64,000 nucleotides of DNA from contig JAFKKH010000016.1 in NCBI GenBank assembly GCA_017305665.1, forward strand, positions 85,177-149,176. Direction: 5' to 3'. Under the pieces are notes generated by a model. The model was not told the DNA's origin, did no database searches, and saw nothing but the letters and a program-made list of their open reading frames with translations. The position numbers were made by a program, and so were the translations under genes. This document shows positions 28,333 through 36,577 of this stretch, in pieces. Origin of the DNA: Hyphomicrobiales bacterium. Lineage in GTDB: Bacteria; Pseudomonadota; Alphaproteobacteria; Rhizobiales; Xanthobacteraceae. Positions within the stretch are counted from its first letter, which is position 1. Each line of letters begins with the position of its first letter.

Positions 28333-28443
28333 GCGCTCGGGCACCATCCGGAAAATATTATCTGGCGAATAGTGCATTCGCCGGGCCAGAACGCGGAGCA
28401 ACTCCGGCCTGAAAGGTCAACGCGAACCAGGGACAGCGGCAGT

Positions 28444-29194
28444 TCATCCGCAGGGCCGCTCCATGCCCGCCCGCTTGATCGCCGCGAGCAAATTATCGGT
28501 GTTCGAAGAAAGAAAATCGATCAGGCGCTTGGCGGCTTCGGGCGCTTGAGAGTCGTTGACGATCGCGGCTGTGAAGGTTTGGACAAGCTGCAGACTGGAG
28601 GGGAGCAGACCGACGATTTCGATGCCGTTCTCCTGAATCAATTCGCTTGTCGGCCCGATCGACAAATTCGCCTTGCCCACTCTCAGCGCCTCGGCCGAGT
28701 CGGTCCCGCGCGTCGCAAGAGTGAGCACGACCGTATCTGGCAGATTCAGCTTCGGGAAAATTTTATCCCGCACGTACTGTCCGCTTGTGCTACTTGGCGC
28801 CACCACCTGGCCCGCGTCGATCAAAGCTTTCCTGAGTGCGCTATCAGTGCCGATGTCTGGTTTGGGCGAGGGCGGCGGCCAAAGGGGCGGTCGCCAATCC
28901 GGCTTCGGACCCCGCGCGAATCCGTCCGTCCTTGATCAGATTTTGCAGTCCCTCCCGCGAAAGGATGACCACGTCCGCTTTCGTGCCGTTCGCAAGCTGG
29001 TACCGGATGGTTTTCGGTCCGGTGCCTTCCGAGGCTCCAGATCCGGTTTCCACCTTGATGCCCGTACTTCGCTCGAAATCGGGCAAGACGTCTCGGTAGA
29101 CTGCCGAGAAACCTCCCGAAATGATGACCTTGATCGTTTTCGGGGTGGCGGCGATGGCCGAGTCCGATACGGGGGTGGTGGCTTGCTTGATCAT
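28444..29194 (-). pseudogene. Frameshifted solute-binding protein (ModA/phosphate-type), no signal peptide
   Basis: Two fragments in different frames together cover one periplasmic binding protein. The first (28844-29194) contains TIKVIISGGFSAVYRDVLPDF and ADVVILSREGLQNLIKDGR; the second (28444-28824) contains VVAPSSTSGQYVRDKIFPKL and GIEIVGLLPSSLQLVQTFTA. The frame changes around 28855-28875, where the first runs into a stop while the second reads KPDIGTDSALRKALID. The predicted N-terminus (MIKQATTPVSDSAIAATPK) lacks a signal peptide. Family is a type 2 substrate-binding protein resembling ModA-like proteins. It may be a decayed gene or a sequencing error; the missing signal peptide favours decay. 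Confidence 0.7.
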
Positions 29195-29277
29195 TTGCGC
29201 CTTCTTTTCTCGAGGCTTGTTTTTGTTCAGCTCGCATCCACCCGGCTATGACTGGCTACGATGAAAGAGTCCGCGCC

Positions 29278-32200
29278 CTAACTGGACGTCAGCGCCTTCG
29301 CTCGCGCGAAGATCACCTCGATCAGCGTGCCTGAAGGTGGCGATGTCTTGATCTGGAATTGCGCGCGGTTGGCTTCGACCAGTGCCTTGGTCAGCGACAG
29401 GCTGACACCCGCGCCGTCCGAGGCCCGGTCGGAAGGTGGATGAGTGCGGAACGGCTCCATCGCGGCGGCGACTTCGTTGTCGTTGAGGCCGTGGCCGGTA
29501 TCGCGGACGCGCAGCACCACGTCGCCGAAATCCGACAGCGCGGTCGAGACGATCACTTGCCCGCCGGCATTGGCGAGATGGATTGAATTTCCGATCAGAT
29601 TGAGCGTGATCTGGCGCAACGCGCGCGCATCCGCCACGACCGGCGGCAGCGTGTGCGCGAGCGATGTGCGGATGATGATGCGCTCGCGGTTGGCCTGCGG
29701 CTGCATCACGGCAACACATTGCTCGACCAGTTCGTTGAGGTTCTGGTCGACGAAGGCGAGATCGAGCTTGCCGGTTTCGATCCGCGACAGATCGAGCAGA
29801 TCGTCGATGAACGCGATCACCCGTTCCCCGGACGCACGGATGTCCTTCATGTAGTCGATGTAGCGCTCGTTGCCGAGCGCACCGAATTTTTCGCCGATCA
29901 TCACGTCGGCAAAGCCGATGATGGCGTTCAGCGGGGTCCGCACTTCATGGCTGATCCGCGCCAGCACGTCGGCCTTGGCGTTGGCGGCGCGATCGGCCTG
30001 GCGGCGGGCCTGCAGCAGTTCGGTTTCGATTTTCCGCGCCTGCGACAAATCGCGGAACACGGCGAAGAAGTTGGGACCGTCGGCCTGCGTCCGCCCCATC
30101 GTCACCGACAGCGGGATCAGGCCCTCGGCGCGAACGCGGCCAAGCACTTCGCAGCCGTGATCGAGCAGGCTTGCGACGCCGGCGCTACGGACGGCGGCGA
30201 GATAGTCATGCATCGCGGCTTGGCTTTCCGGCGCAAAGAGATCGGCGAGATTGAGCGCGGTGAGATCGTCGCCGGAATGGCCGAACAGTGCCTCGGCGCT
30301 GCGGTTGCAGGCGGTGATGCGGCCGTTCTCGTCGAACATCACGACGCCTTCCGCGGCGGTGTCGAGAATGGCGCCGAGCTCTTCGGCGGTGGCGTGACCC
30401 ACGGGAGAGGGTGCGGGCGGCATGACGGGTGCAGGTTCGGCACCGGTCGCGGCCGGCACCGGTTCGGCATTGGCCGCTGTGCCGGCGCAAATCAGCGCAT
30501 GCGCGGGCTCGCCATCCCATTGAATCGAGAACAGATGCGCGGCAACCGGCGCTTGCTGGCGTTCGTTTGCAGGCCGGGTCGCTGAAATGGTGACGGGCGT
30601 ACCGGTGGCCGACGTGCTGCTGGCAGCGGATACGCCGGAGTCCACCATCAGCGCATCGAGACCGCCGGCGTCTTCCAGCGCATGCAGGCTGTCATGGCCA
30701 ACCTGTTCCAGGAAGGCGCGGTTGGCATAGAGCAGGCGGTCGAGCCGGTAGATCATCACGCCGCTGGGAAGCAGATCGAATACCTGACGGTCGCGCGCGC
30801 TGGTGCCTTGCGGCGGCGGTGCCGGTTCGGTCAGCCAGTCCGGTTGCGCGGTCGTGGCCTCGGACGTTTCCATGGCGGGAGGTTCTTCGGCAACGGCCTC
30901 GGGCGCGACAGGCACGGTCTCGTTTTCGAGCCGCGCCGAGAGCTGGCGTGCGAGCTCGTTGAAGGCGTTGTTCTCCACGGGTGTCAGCGACGGCGATTTC
31001 ATGTCGTTCGCAGGCCTGAACGGCAGGACATTCTTGGGAGTTGCCTGGGTCGTTTCCACGGGAGCTTCCGGTGCTGGTGGTTGCGAGGAGTTTTGAGCGG
31101 CGGACTCGGGCGATCCCGAGGCATCCGCCGACAACGGATGCGGGCTTTCGCTGAACAGGAATTCGTGGCGGCGGCGCGCTGCGACGCGTGCGAGGCCTTC
31201 GAGATCGCGGCAGACGCCGAAGCCGCGATAGCCTGTGAACTCGCGGTTGCGGTCGTAGATCGGCAGTCCTGACAGTTCGACCGGCAACCGGGCGTCCGGC
31301 CCGTCGACCGGCCAAAGCAGGACGATGCCGCTCCAGGTGTCGCGGCTTGCCACTGCCTTGGCGACGCGGCCGTCGGGATCGAGCCCGAAGACGTCGGCAA
31401 TCTCGCTCCACAGCCGTCCAAAGCCCGCCGCGGTTCGCGTGCCGATCAGGCGCGTGAATTCGTCGGATCCGAGCGAGAAGCGGCCATCGGCATCCATCTG
31501 CCATACGAAGCGCAATGGATGACGGCGGCCCTGCGGCACGGACTCGTCGATGCTGGACAGCATATGAGCCGCGTCGCCGGTTGCGGACGGCGTCGCTACC
31601 GTTTGTGGCGGCGCCGGTGCTGCTTCGGGGACGGGCCGTGATTCATCGGCTTGCGGAGCAATCGGCTCATCGGCGACCGCCTCGACGTAAGGCGAAGGCT
31701 CGCGTGGTGGTGCGATGTCCGGCACAGGTTCTGCTGGCGGTGGTGGCTCGATGTTGACCGCAATGGTCTCTGACGCAGGCGTGGCGAATGTTTCGCCCGC
31801 GACCTCGTCGTGCGATCGAGCTGTCTCGGCCGATGGCTCGTCGAACGCATCGAACAGCGCGAACTCGGCCGGAGCTTCGGTGATGGTGGTGGGCTGCTCG
31901 TAAGCCGGCGGCGCTTCCGTTGGTGCGGGCGCATGCGCGCCGGGATCGCCGTGATGACGGTCTCGGCCGTGCATCGCCGTGTCGTGCGTGGCCGTTGGCT
32001 GCGACGGTTCTGGCAATGCCTCGACGACAGGATGTCCTGTCGACCCGACGGCGTCTGGCTGCGGTATGTGCGGCGCATGTGCGTGATGAATGACGCGGCC
32101 GGCGAGCTCCATCGCGGCGACGAGGATGCCGCTGCCGCCGTCGGCAAAATCCAGCCGCGTGCACCCGCAAGTGACGAGGCCGCCGAGCGCCGCGCCGAAG

Positions 32201-32469
32201 CCGCGCAAACGTTCGAGCCGCACGGCGCCCGTCGTGGACAGGCGGCCCGCGAGCTGCGCGACCTGGCGCCGGTGCGGATCGGCGGGACTGAACTGTCGCG
32301 ACGCCAGCGCGGATGCATTGGCCGCGCCGAACACGCCGGCCCCGACCGGATTGGCCCACAGGATGCGGGCGCCGTCGAGCGACCACAGCCACGCCGGCTG
32401 GGTGCTGGTCTCATGAACGGCCAGCCGTGGATCGGTCCCGGCTTGCAACTGAAGATCGGTGCTGTTCAT
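29278..32469 (-). CDS. Large PAS sensor histidine kinase
   Basis: A 1063-residue soluble-looking kinase. An N-terminal PAS-like region (about 20-125) is followed by a long Ala/Pro/Glu-rich linker (about 130-310), another PAS-like region around 310-420, a second linker, PAS regions around 540-640 and 690-800, and the kinase core. The phospho-accepting His is in SHEVRTPLNAIIGFADVM (near residue 840), the N-box is NLIGNSIHLANAGG and the G1 box is DTGHGLN. The G2 box is divergent (GAGVSLSLTKAL). No receiver domain or adjacent response regulator is seen. It resembles cell-cycle (PleC/DivJ-like) kinases of this group; that role is inferred. Start ATG 32469 (GTG 32475 possible). Confidence 0.85.
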   Translation of the reverse strand: MNSTDLQLQAGTDPRLAVHETSTQPAWLWSLDGARILWANPVGAGVFGAANASALASRQFSPADPHRRQVAQLAGRLSTTGAVRLERLRGFGAALGGLVTCGCTRLDFADGGSGILVAAMELAGRVIHHAHAPHIPQPDAVGSTGHPVVEALPEPSQPTATHDTAMHGRDRHHGDPGAHAPAPTEAPPAYEQPTTITEAPAEFALFDAFDEPSAETARSHDEVAGETFATPASETIAVNIEPPPPAEPVPDIAPPREPSPYVEAVADEPIAPQADESRPVPEAAPAPPQTVATPSATGDAAHMLSSIDESVPQGRRHPLRFVWQMDADGRFSLGSDEFTRLIGTRTAAGFGRLWSEIADVFGLDPDGRVAKAVASRDTWSGIVLLWPVDGPDARLPVELSGLPIYDRNREFTGYRGFGVCRDLEGLARVAARRRHEFLFSESPHPLSADASGSPESAAQNSSQPPAPEAPVETTQATPKNVLPFRPANDMKSPSLTPVENNAFNELARQLSARLENETVPVAPEAVAEEPPAMETSEATTAQPDWLTEPAPPPQGTSARDRQVFDLLPSGVMIYRLDRLLYANRAFLEQVGHDSLHALEDAGGLDALMVDSGVSAASSTSATGTPVTISATRPANERQQAPVAAHLFSIQWDGEPAHALICAGTAANAEPVPAATGAEPAPVMPPAPSPVGHATAEELGAILDTAAEGVVMFDENGRITACNRSAEALFGHSGDDLTALNLADLFAPESQAAMHDYLAAVRSAGVASLLDHGCEVLGRVRAEGLIPLSVTMGRTQADGPNFFAVFRDLSQARKIETELLQARRQADRAANAKADVLARISHEVRTPLNAIIGFADVMIGEKFGALGNERYIDYMKDIRASGERVIAFIDDLLDLSRIETGKLDLAFVDQNLNELVEQCVAVMQPQANRERIIIRTSLAHTLPPVVADARALRQITLNLIGNSIHLANAGGQVIVSTALSDFGDVVLRVRDTGHGLNDNEVAAAMEPFRTHPPSDRASDGAGVSLSLTKALVEANRAQFQIKTSPPSGTLIEVIFARAKALTSS

Positions 32470-32709
32470 GGACACGTGGTGTTCGGGGTCTTCCGTTCGG
32501 GTCTGACAGGCGTGATGTCTGGCTAACGCGCGGCAGGCTTAACAGATCGTTAGTATCGCGCCCGCCATGCCCGAAATCCACGGCTGCGGCCCGGCTGTCC
32601 CCGGTAAAGCCGGGATAACCTTAATTTGGGGCATCCTGGCGTCCGACCACACGGACCTTCACGCGCTGCGGCACGTTGGGATGTTGCAAAAGCAGACCGG
32701 AGGTTCACC

Positions 32710-32769
32710 ATGGGACAACCAGGCAAGAACCCGCCGGGATCGAGCGTGCAACAGGAGGTCGGACCATGA
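32710..32769 (+). CDS. 19-codon upstream ORF overlapping the phasin start
   Basis: A short ORF (19 residues, MGQPGKNPPGSSVQQEVGP) begins at 32710 with GGAGG at about 32699-32703. Its stop (32767-32769) overlaps the phasin ATG at 32766 (ATGA), so it would couple translation to the phasin. It also carries the phasin's own AGGAGG (near 32753). It could be a leader peptide regulating phasin synthesis or simply a chance frame. Evidence is ribosome sites and overlap only. Confidence 0.45.
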   Translation: MGQPGKNPPGSSVQQEVGP

Positions 32770-33149
32770 GCGACGAGGGGCGTAACCGTTTCGAGATTCC
32801 GAATGACATGCGATCGATGGCCGAGGCCGGTTTCGAGCAGGCCCGCAAGGCCTTTGACAGCTTCCTGAGTGGCGCCCAGCAGACCGCCAGTTCGATGGAG
32901 GGACGTGGCGAAGCGGTGCGCAGCAGCGTCCACGAGATCAGCAGCAAGGCGATTTCCTATGCCCAGCAGAATATGACCGCGTCGCTGGACTATGCGGAGA
33001 AGCTGGTGCGCGCCAAGGATCTGTCCGAGGTGATGCGGCTGCACACCGAATACGTGCAGGGCCAGATGAAGGCATTGACCGAGCAGGCCAGCGACATCGG
33101 GCAAACCATGGGCCGCGCGGCCATGGAAGCAGCCAAGCCGAAAAGCTGA
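32766..33149 (+). CDS. Phasin (PHA granule-associated protein)
   Basis: A 127-residue helical protein starting MSDEGRNRFEIPNDMRSM. The phasin pattern is clear: amphipathic helices with MAEAGFEQARKAFDSFLSGA and ISYAQQNMTASLDYAEKLVRAKDLSEVM. Phasins coat polyhydroxyalkanoate granules. AGGAGG precedes the ATG. A second phasin lies 250 bases downstream, suggesting duplication. Confidence 0.88.
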   Translation: MSDEGRNRFEIPNDMRSMAEAGFEQARKAFDSFLSGAQQTASSMEGRGEAVRSSVHEISSKAISYAQQNMTASLDYAEKLVRAKDLSEVMRLHTEYVQGQMKALTEQASDIGQTMGRAAMEAAKPKS

Positions 33150-33399
33150 GCCAGATCAGCTACTTTCCACGTTTCTGGTCACTGGCGATGTTTCCAGAGG
33201 GCTCATGCGAAGCTTTTGCGACGCAAAATCTTATTGCGTTGCACAAAATTGACATGATAGGGGTGTAAGAGATGCTTGCCTTACTCCCGAACCGGGATGA
33301 GGGCATCCGTGATCCGCTCCGACGATTTAAGCCCGCATTTCAAGGCGAATGGCCGTGCAGGGTCACACCGGATTCACCCGATGCAAAAGGACGTATGCC

Positions 33400-33834
33400 A
33401 TGGCCACCACCAACGATCCGTTCTCTTCCTCTGTCATTCCGTTTGAAGTGCCTGAGCAGGTGCGCGCGTTCGCCGAAAAGGGCGTCTCGCAGGCCCGCGA
33501 CAATTACGCGAAATTCAAGGAAGCCGCGCAGAGCGGCAACGGCACCATCGAGGCCGTGTTCGGCGCCGCCTCCAAGGGCGCGCATGCCTATTCCTCCAAG
33601 ATGCTGGATTTCGTGCAGGCCAACACCAATGCCGGCTTCGATTTCATGCAGGAGCTGGTCAGCGTGAAGTCGCTGTCGCAGGCGACCGAAGTGTGGAGCT
33701 CCCATACCCGCAAGCAGGTCGAGACGTTTGCCGCCCAGGCGAAGGAACTGGCCGAGCTCGCCCAGAAGGTTGCCATCGACACCGCCGAGCCGATCAAGGC
33801 CGGTGCATCGAAGGTGTTCCAGCCGGCCGCCTGA
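33400..33834 (+). CDS. Phasin, second copy
   Basis: A 144-residue phasin starting MATTNDPFSSSVIPFEVPEQV. It shares with the upstream phasin the helical blocks FVQANTNAGFDFMQELVSVKSLSQATEVW and a Ala/Lys-rich C-terminus (KAGASKVFQPAA) seen in many alphaproteobacterial phasins. The ATG at 33400 is chosen because an extension to 33349 is not phasin-like. A terminator follows at 33862-33889. Confidence 0.9.
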   Translation: MATTNDPFSSSVIPFEVPEQVRAFAEKGVSQARDNYAKFKEAAQSGNGTIEAVFGAASKGAHAYSSKMLDFVQANTNAGFDFMQELVSVKSLSQATEVWSSHTRKQVETFAAQAKELAELAQKVAIDTAEPIKAGASKVFQPAA

Positions 33835-33861
33835 TCGAACGGATTGTCTTCATCGCACGAC

Positions 33862-33889
33862 AAAACCCGGGCCGGTCGGTCCGGGTTTT
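33862..33889 (+). terminator. Intrinsic terminator after the second phasin
   Basis: Stem AAAACCCGG (33862-33870) with CCGGGTTTT (33881-33889), extendable by three inner pairs, followed by a T-run to 33891. Confidence 0.85.
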
Positions 33890-33991
33890 TTGTTGTTTCG
33901 GTCCCGCAAGATCGTCGGATGCGGCCTTGCCAAAAGAGGGCGTTGCACCTAGTTTCCGCCCCGTTCCGGACCCGTGCGGGCCGGTCAGGAT

Positions 33992-34068
33992 GCAGTTGTA
34001 GCTCAGTTGGTTAGAGCGCCTGTCTGTGGAACAGGAGGTCGGTGGTTCGAGCCCACCCAACTGTACCA
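33992..34068 (+). tRNA. tRNA-His (GTG), alphaproteobacterial type without G-1
   Basis: A 77-base cloverleaf with encoded CCA. Acceptor GCAGTTG pairs with CAACTGT, giving a G1-U72 wobble; the anticodon loop CTGTGGA (34024-34030) reads GTG at 34026-34028. The base before position 1 is T (33991), not G, and position 73 is A. Most tRNA-His have G-1 paired with C73; a subset of alphaproteobacteria lack it. This matches that subset. Confidence 0.97.
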
Positions 34069-34199
34069 CCCGCCCTCAGCAGTCCCTGTCAGCCACGAGT
34101 TCGTCGCTCCGGCCATCTGCCTTTTTCACGTCTCAATGGAACTTACGCGGCCATTCGCCCGTTAAATCCCTGTGGTTTTCGTTCACAGGGAGGTTTGCG

Positions 34200-34355
34200 A
34201 TGACCGATCTGCATCTCTGGCGTCCCGCTCACCACGCGCCGATTGAGGATATGCGCGGGACGGTGCACGAGGAGACCAACTACGCCATCGGCTGGATGAT
34301 CAGCGCGCTGTTGACGCTGACGGTGGTGGCGATCGTCTGGAGATTCGGTTTCTGA
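34200..34355 (+). CDS. Small single-helix membrane protein
   Basis: A 51-residue protein: polar N-terminus (MTDLHLWRPAHHAPIEDM) then one transmembrane helix (YAIGWMISALLTLTVVAIVW). The ATG at 34200 has GGGAGG upstream. No family recognised; the layout resembles small respiratory-chain accessory subunits but that is a guess. Confidence 0.6.
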   Translation: MTDLHLWRPAHHAPIEDMRGTVHEETNYAIGWMISALLTLTVVAIVWRFGF

Positions 34356-34442
34356 GACCGAGCCGAATTTGGTCAGGCGTGCGATGGCACGCCGGGCATT
34401 GATGCGCACGCGCCGATGCTGTTTCAACCAGTGCTTTTTCAG

Positions 34443-34604
34443 CTATGTGTTCAGCCGATCCGGCTCGTTGTCGTTGAAGGCGTAGACGCGGGCGTGCCGT
34501 AACTCGCCGAGACGACGTGTCGTCGTGCGAACGCTTTCATCGGCCTTCCTGATTTCCATCAGACATGCATCGAGTGATGCGGCTTGATCCTGCTTGTGGT
34601 CCAC
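34443..34604 (-). CDS. Small hypothetical protein (53 aa)
   Basis: A 53-residue helical, charged ORF with a GTG start at 34604, preceded on the minus strand by GAGGA at good spacing. It contains SLDACLMEIRKADESVRTTT. The upstream region is a 19-bp tandem duplication (34604-34622 and 34623-34641) that doubles the ribosome site. No family; weak support. Confidence 0.4.
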   Translation of the reverse strand: MDHKQDQAASLDACLMEIRKADESVRTTTRRLGELRHARVYAFNDNEPDRLNT

Positions 34605-34641
34605 TACGCTGTCCTCATCAATCTACGCTGTCCTCATCGAT
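34604..34641. repeat. 19-bp tandem duplication
   Basis: CTACGCTGTCCTCATCAAT is followed directly by the same 19 bases with one difference (CTACGCTGTCCTCATCGAT). It lies at the 5' end of the 53-residue ORF. Confidence 0.85.
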
Positions 34642-34831
34642 CCTTCTGTACCGCGGTCACGCTGCGTAGCGACCGCGATTTGTAGCAACGCGACGGTACG
34701 AATCCCGTTCCGCATTGATGAGTCATGGCAGTGCAGATGGTTCGCGTGCCGCTTGCCAACCTGCCGGCCTTCGCCCACACTTCGAGGATTGCGGCGGTGA
34801 ATGACCGCCATAAGGATTTTGGGGGAAATTG

Positions 34832-35176
34832 ATGAGAACGCAATTGGGTGCGTTGCGGGCGGGAGTTGTGCTGGCAACGACGATATCGATTTCAGCATTT
34901 GTAACGGAAGCACACGCTTACACGGCGGAAGAGCAGCAGGCCTGCATGGGCGATGCGTTTCGGCTCTGCGGGTCCGATATCCCGAATGTTCAACGCATCA
35001 CCGCCTGCATGATCCGGAAGAAGGCGCAACTCACTCCGGGGTGCCGGGCGCATTTCCATCCTTCCGAACCGGCCGTAAAGCCCGTGACCTCGCGGTCGCT
35101 GCGTGGCGCGCGTAAACCGGCCCACAAGATTCATAGATGGTGGCATCACAAGCGCAAGGTGCGTCACGAGAGCTGA
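34832..35176 (+). CDS. Small exported Cys-containing protein
   Basis: A 114-residue protein with a signal peptide (residues 1-29, cleaved after EAHA) and four Cys in the mature part (QQACMGDAFRLCGSDIP and ITACMIRKKAQLTPGCRAHF), consistent with two disulfides. A basic Arg/His-rich tail follows. Start is ATG 34832 after GGGGGA. Proteins of this plan are common in this family and of unknown role. Confidence 0.7.
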   Translation: MRTQLGALRAGVVLATTISISAFVTEAHAYTAEEQQACMGDAFRLCGSDIPNVQRITACMIRKKAQLTPGCRAHFHPSEPAVKPVTSRSLRGARKPAHKIHRWWHHKRKVRHES

Positions 35177-35340
35177 TGACTGCGCTGATCTGCCGCAGCG
35201 GTCGTGCGCCGATCCAAAAGTGACTCGATGGAGTCAGGTTGCGGCTCACGTCGGTTTGCGGCGGGATTGTGTTTTGCGCGACGGCATGCCGCCTTGCGGC
35301 CATGGCGGACTGCTAGCATCTCTCTGTCATGGAGAGATCA

Positions 35341-35652
35341 GTGAGCAACGATCACAGAGCGGAGCTGGATCGGCATTTTGCGTGGTTCGAAGGCAAAATG
35401 CCGCCGCGGCTGGCAAAATTCATCGGGTGGGTGCGCCAGCCGTCATCGCGGCTGGTGCGCATTCCCCTGGCCATTCTGCTGATCCTCGGCGGCATCTTCA
35501 GCTTTTTGCCGGTGCTCGGACTCTGGATGTTGCCGCTGGGACTGATCCTGATTGCGCAGGACTTGCCGTTCCTGCAGGGACCGATGGCCCGGTTGCTGGG
35601 TTGGATCGAGCGCAAGTGGCTCGAGCGCAGGGCGGCGAAACGCGCGTCATGA
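35341..35652 (+). CDS. Small inner-membrane protein
   Basis: A 103-residue protein with two closely spaced hydrophobic segments (IPLAILLILGGIFSFLPVLGLWMLPLGLILIAQ) and a basic C-terminus (IERKWLERRAAKRAS). I prefer the GTG start at 35341, which has GGAGAG 4 bases upstream, over the ATG at 35329 with no ribosome site. No family recognised. Confidence 0.65.
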   Translation: MSNDHRAELDRHFAWFEGKMPPRLAKFIGWVRQPSSRLVRIPLAILLILGGIFSFLPVLGLWMLPLGLILIAQDLPFLQGPMARLLGWIERKWLERRAAKRAS

Positions 35653-35828
35653 ACGATTCATGCGCGACGTGATTCAGTTTTCGAGTCTTTTGCAGTGCAT
35701 GGTGTGACTCAAATACCAGCGTCACGAAAAAAATCCGGCTTGTCGCGGCCGTTGCCGGTAAATTTGCCTTTAACGAATCAGCCTGCTGATTCATTTTCGC
35801 CTTCTGGGGTCAATCTGGAGGCCAAGGT

Positions 35829-36509
35829 ATGAACGTCATTGTTTTCGCATCGCGTAAAGGCGGCTCGGGCAAAAGCACGCTGGCCGCTCATCTTGCCGCG
35901 CAGGTTCACAAGGCTTCGAGGCCGTGTCTGCTGGTGGATGCCGATCCGCAGGGATCGCTGACGCTCTGGCACAAATTGCGCGGCACCAACGAACCGCCGA
36001 TCCGGTCAGCCAATCGCTCCGTGACCGAGATCGTCAACTCCGCAAAACGCGATGGTGTCGAATGGGTGTTCATCGACACGCCGCCCAATCTGTCGGCTGT
36101 CGTCGACGACGCCATCAGGAATGCCACGATGGTTGTGATTCCGGCGCGGCCCGGCGTGTTCGACGTCAACGCCGTTCAGGAAACCATCCAGACCTGCCGG
36201 TCTGCGCGCAAGCCGTATGCCGTTGTCATCAACGGCGCGCCGGCAATGCGCGACGGTGCCGAAAGCCCGATCGTCACGATTGCCCGCGAGGCGCTGGCGA
36301 AATTCCGTGCGCCGGTGTGGAGTGGCCAGGTCACCAATCGCGCCGACCTGTTGCTGGCACTCGCTCATGGCGAAGGCGCCCGCGAATACTATGCCGAAGG
36401 TCGTGCGGCCTCCGAGATCGGCCGTCTGTGGGCCGCGATCGAACGGTCGGTCAAGGCGATCCGCGGTGCGGCCCCGTCAGGCGGCGCGATGCACAGGCAG
36501 GCAGCCTGA
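35829..36509 (+). CDS. ParA/MinD-type ATPase (Soj-like)
   Basis: A 226-residue ATPase with a deviant Walker A (ASRKGGSGKSTLAAHLA, residues 7-23), Walker A' (LLVDADPQGSL) and switch II (FIDTPPNLS). These define the ParA partition ATPase family, which moves or positions cargo on DNA or membrane. No ParB-like gene is adjacent, so the cargo is unknown. A terminator at 36533-36557 follows. Confidence 0.88.
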   Translation: MNVIVFASRKGGSGKSTLAAHLAAQVHKASRPCLLVDADPQGSLTLWHKLRGTNEPPIRSANRSVTEIVNSAKRDGVEWVFIDTPPNLSAVVDDAIRNATMVVIPARPGVFDVNAVQETIQTCRSARKPYAVVINGAPAMRDGAESPIVTIAREALAKFRAPVWSGQVTNRADLLLALAHGEGAREYYAEGRAASEIGRLWAAIERSVKAIRGAAPSGGAMHRQAA

Positions 36510-36532
36510 TCGTCGCATCGATATCGGGTGAT

Positions 36533-36558
36533 AAAACGCGCGGTGTTCGCGCGTTTTT
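36533..36558 (+). terminator. Intrinsic terminator after the ParA-like gene
   Basis: Stem AAAACGCGCG (36533-36542) with CGCGCGTTTT (36548-36557) and a five-base loop, followed by T. Confidence 0.8.
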
Positions 36559-36577
36559 CGTTTGCGCGTCCGAAATG

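Noticed and set aside
33249-33254. TTGACA upstream of the second phasin
   Set aside because: No matching -10 element at 16-18 bases; not called.
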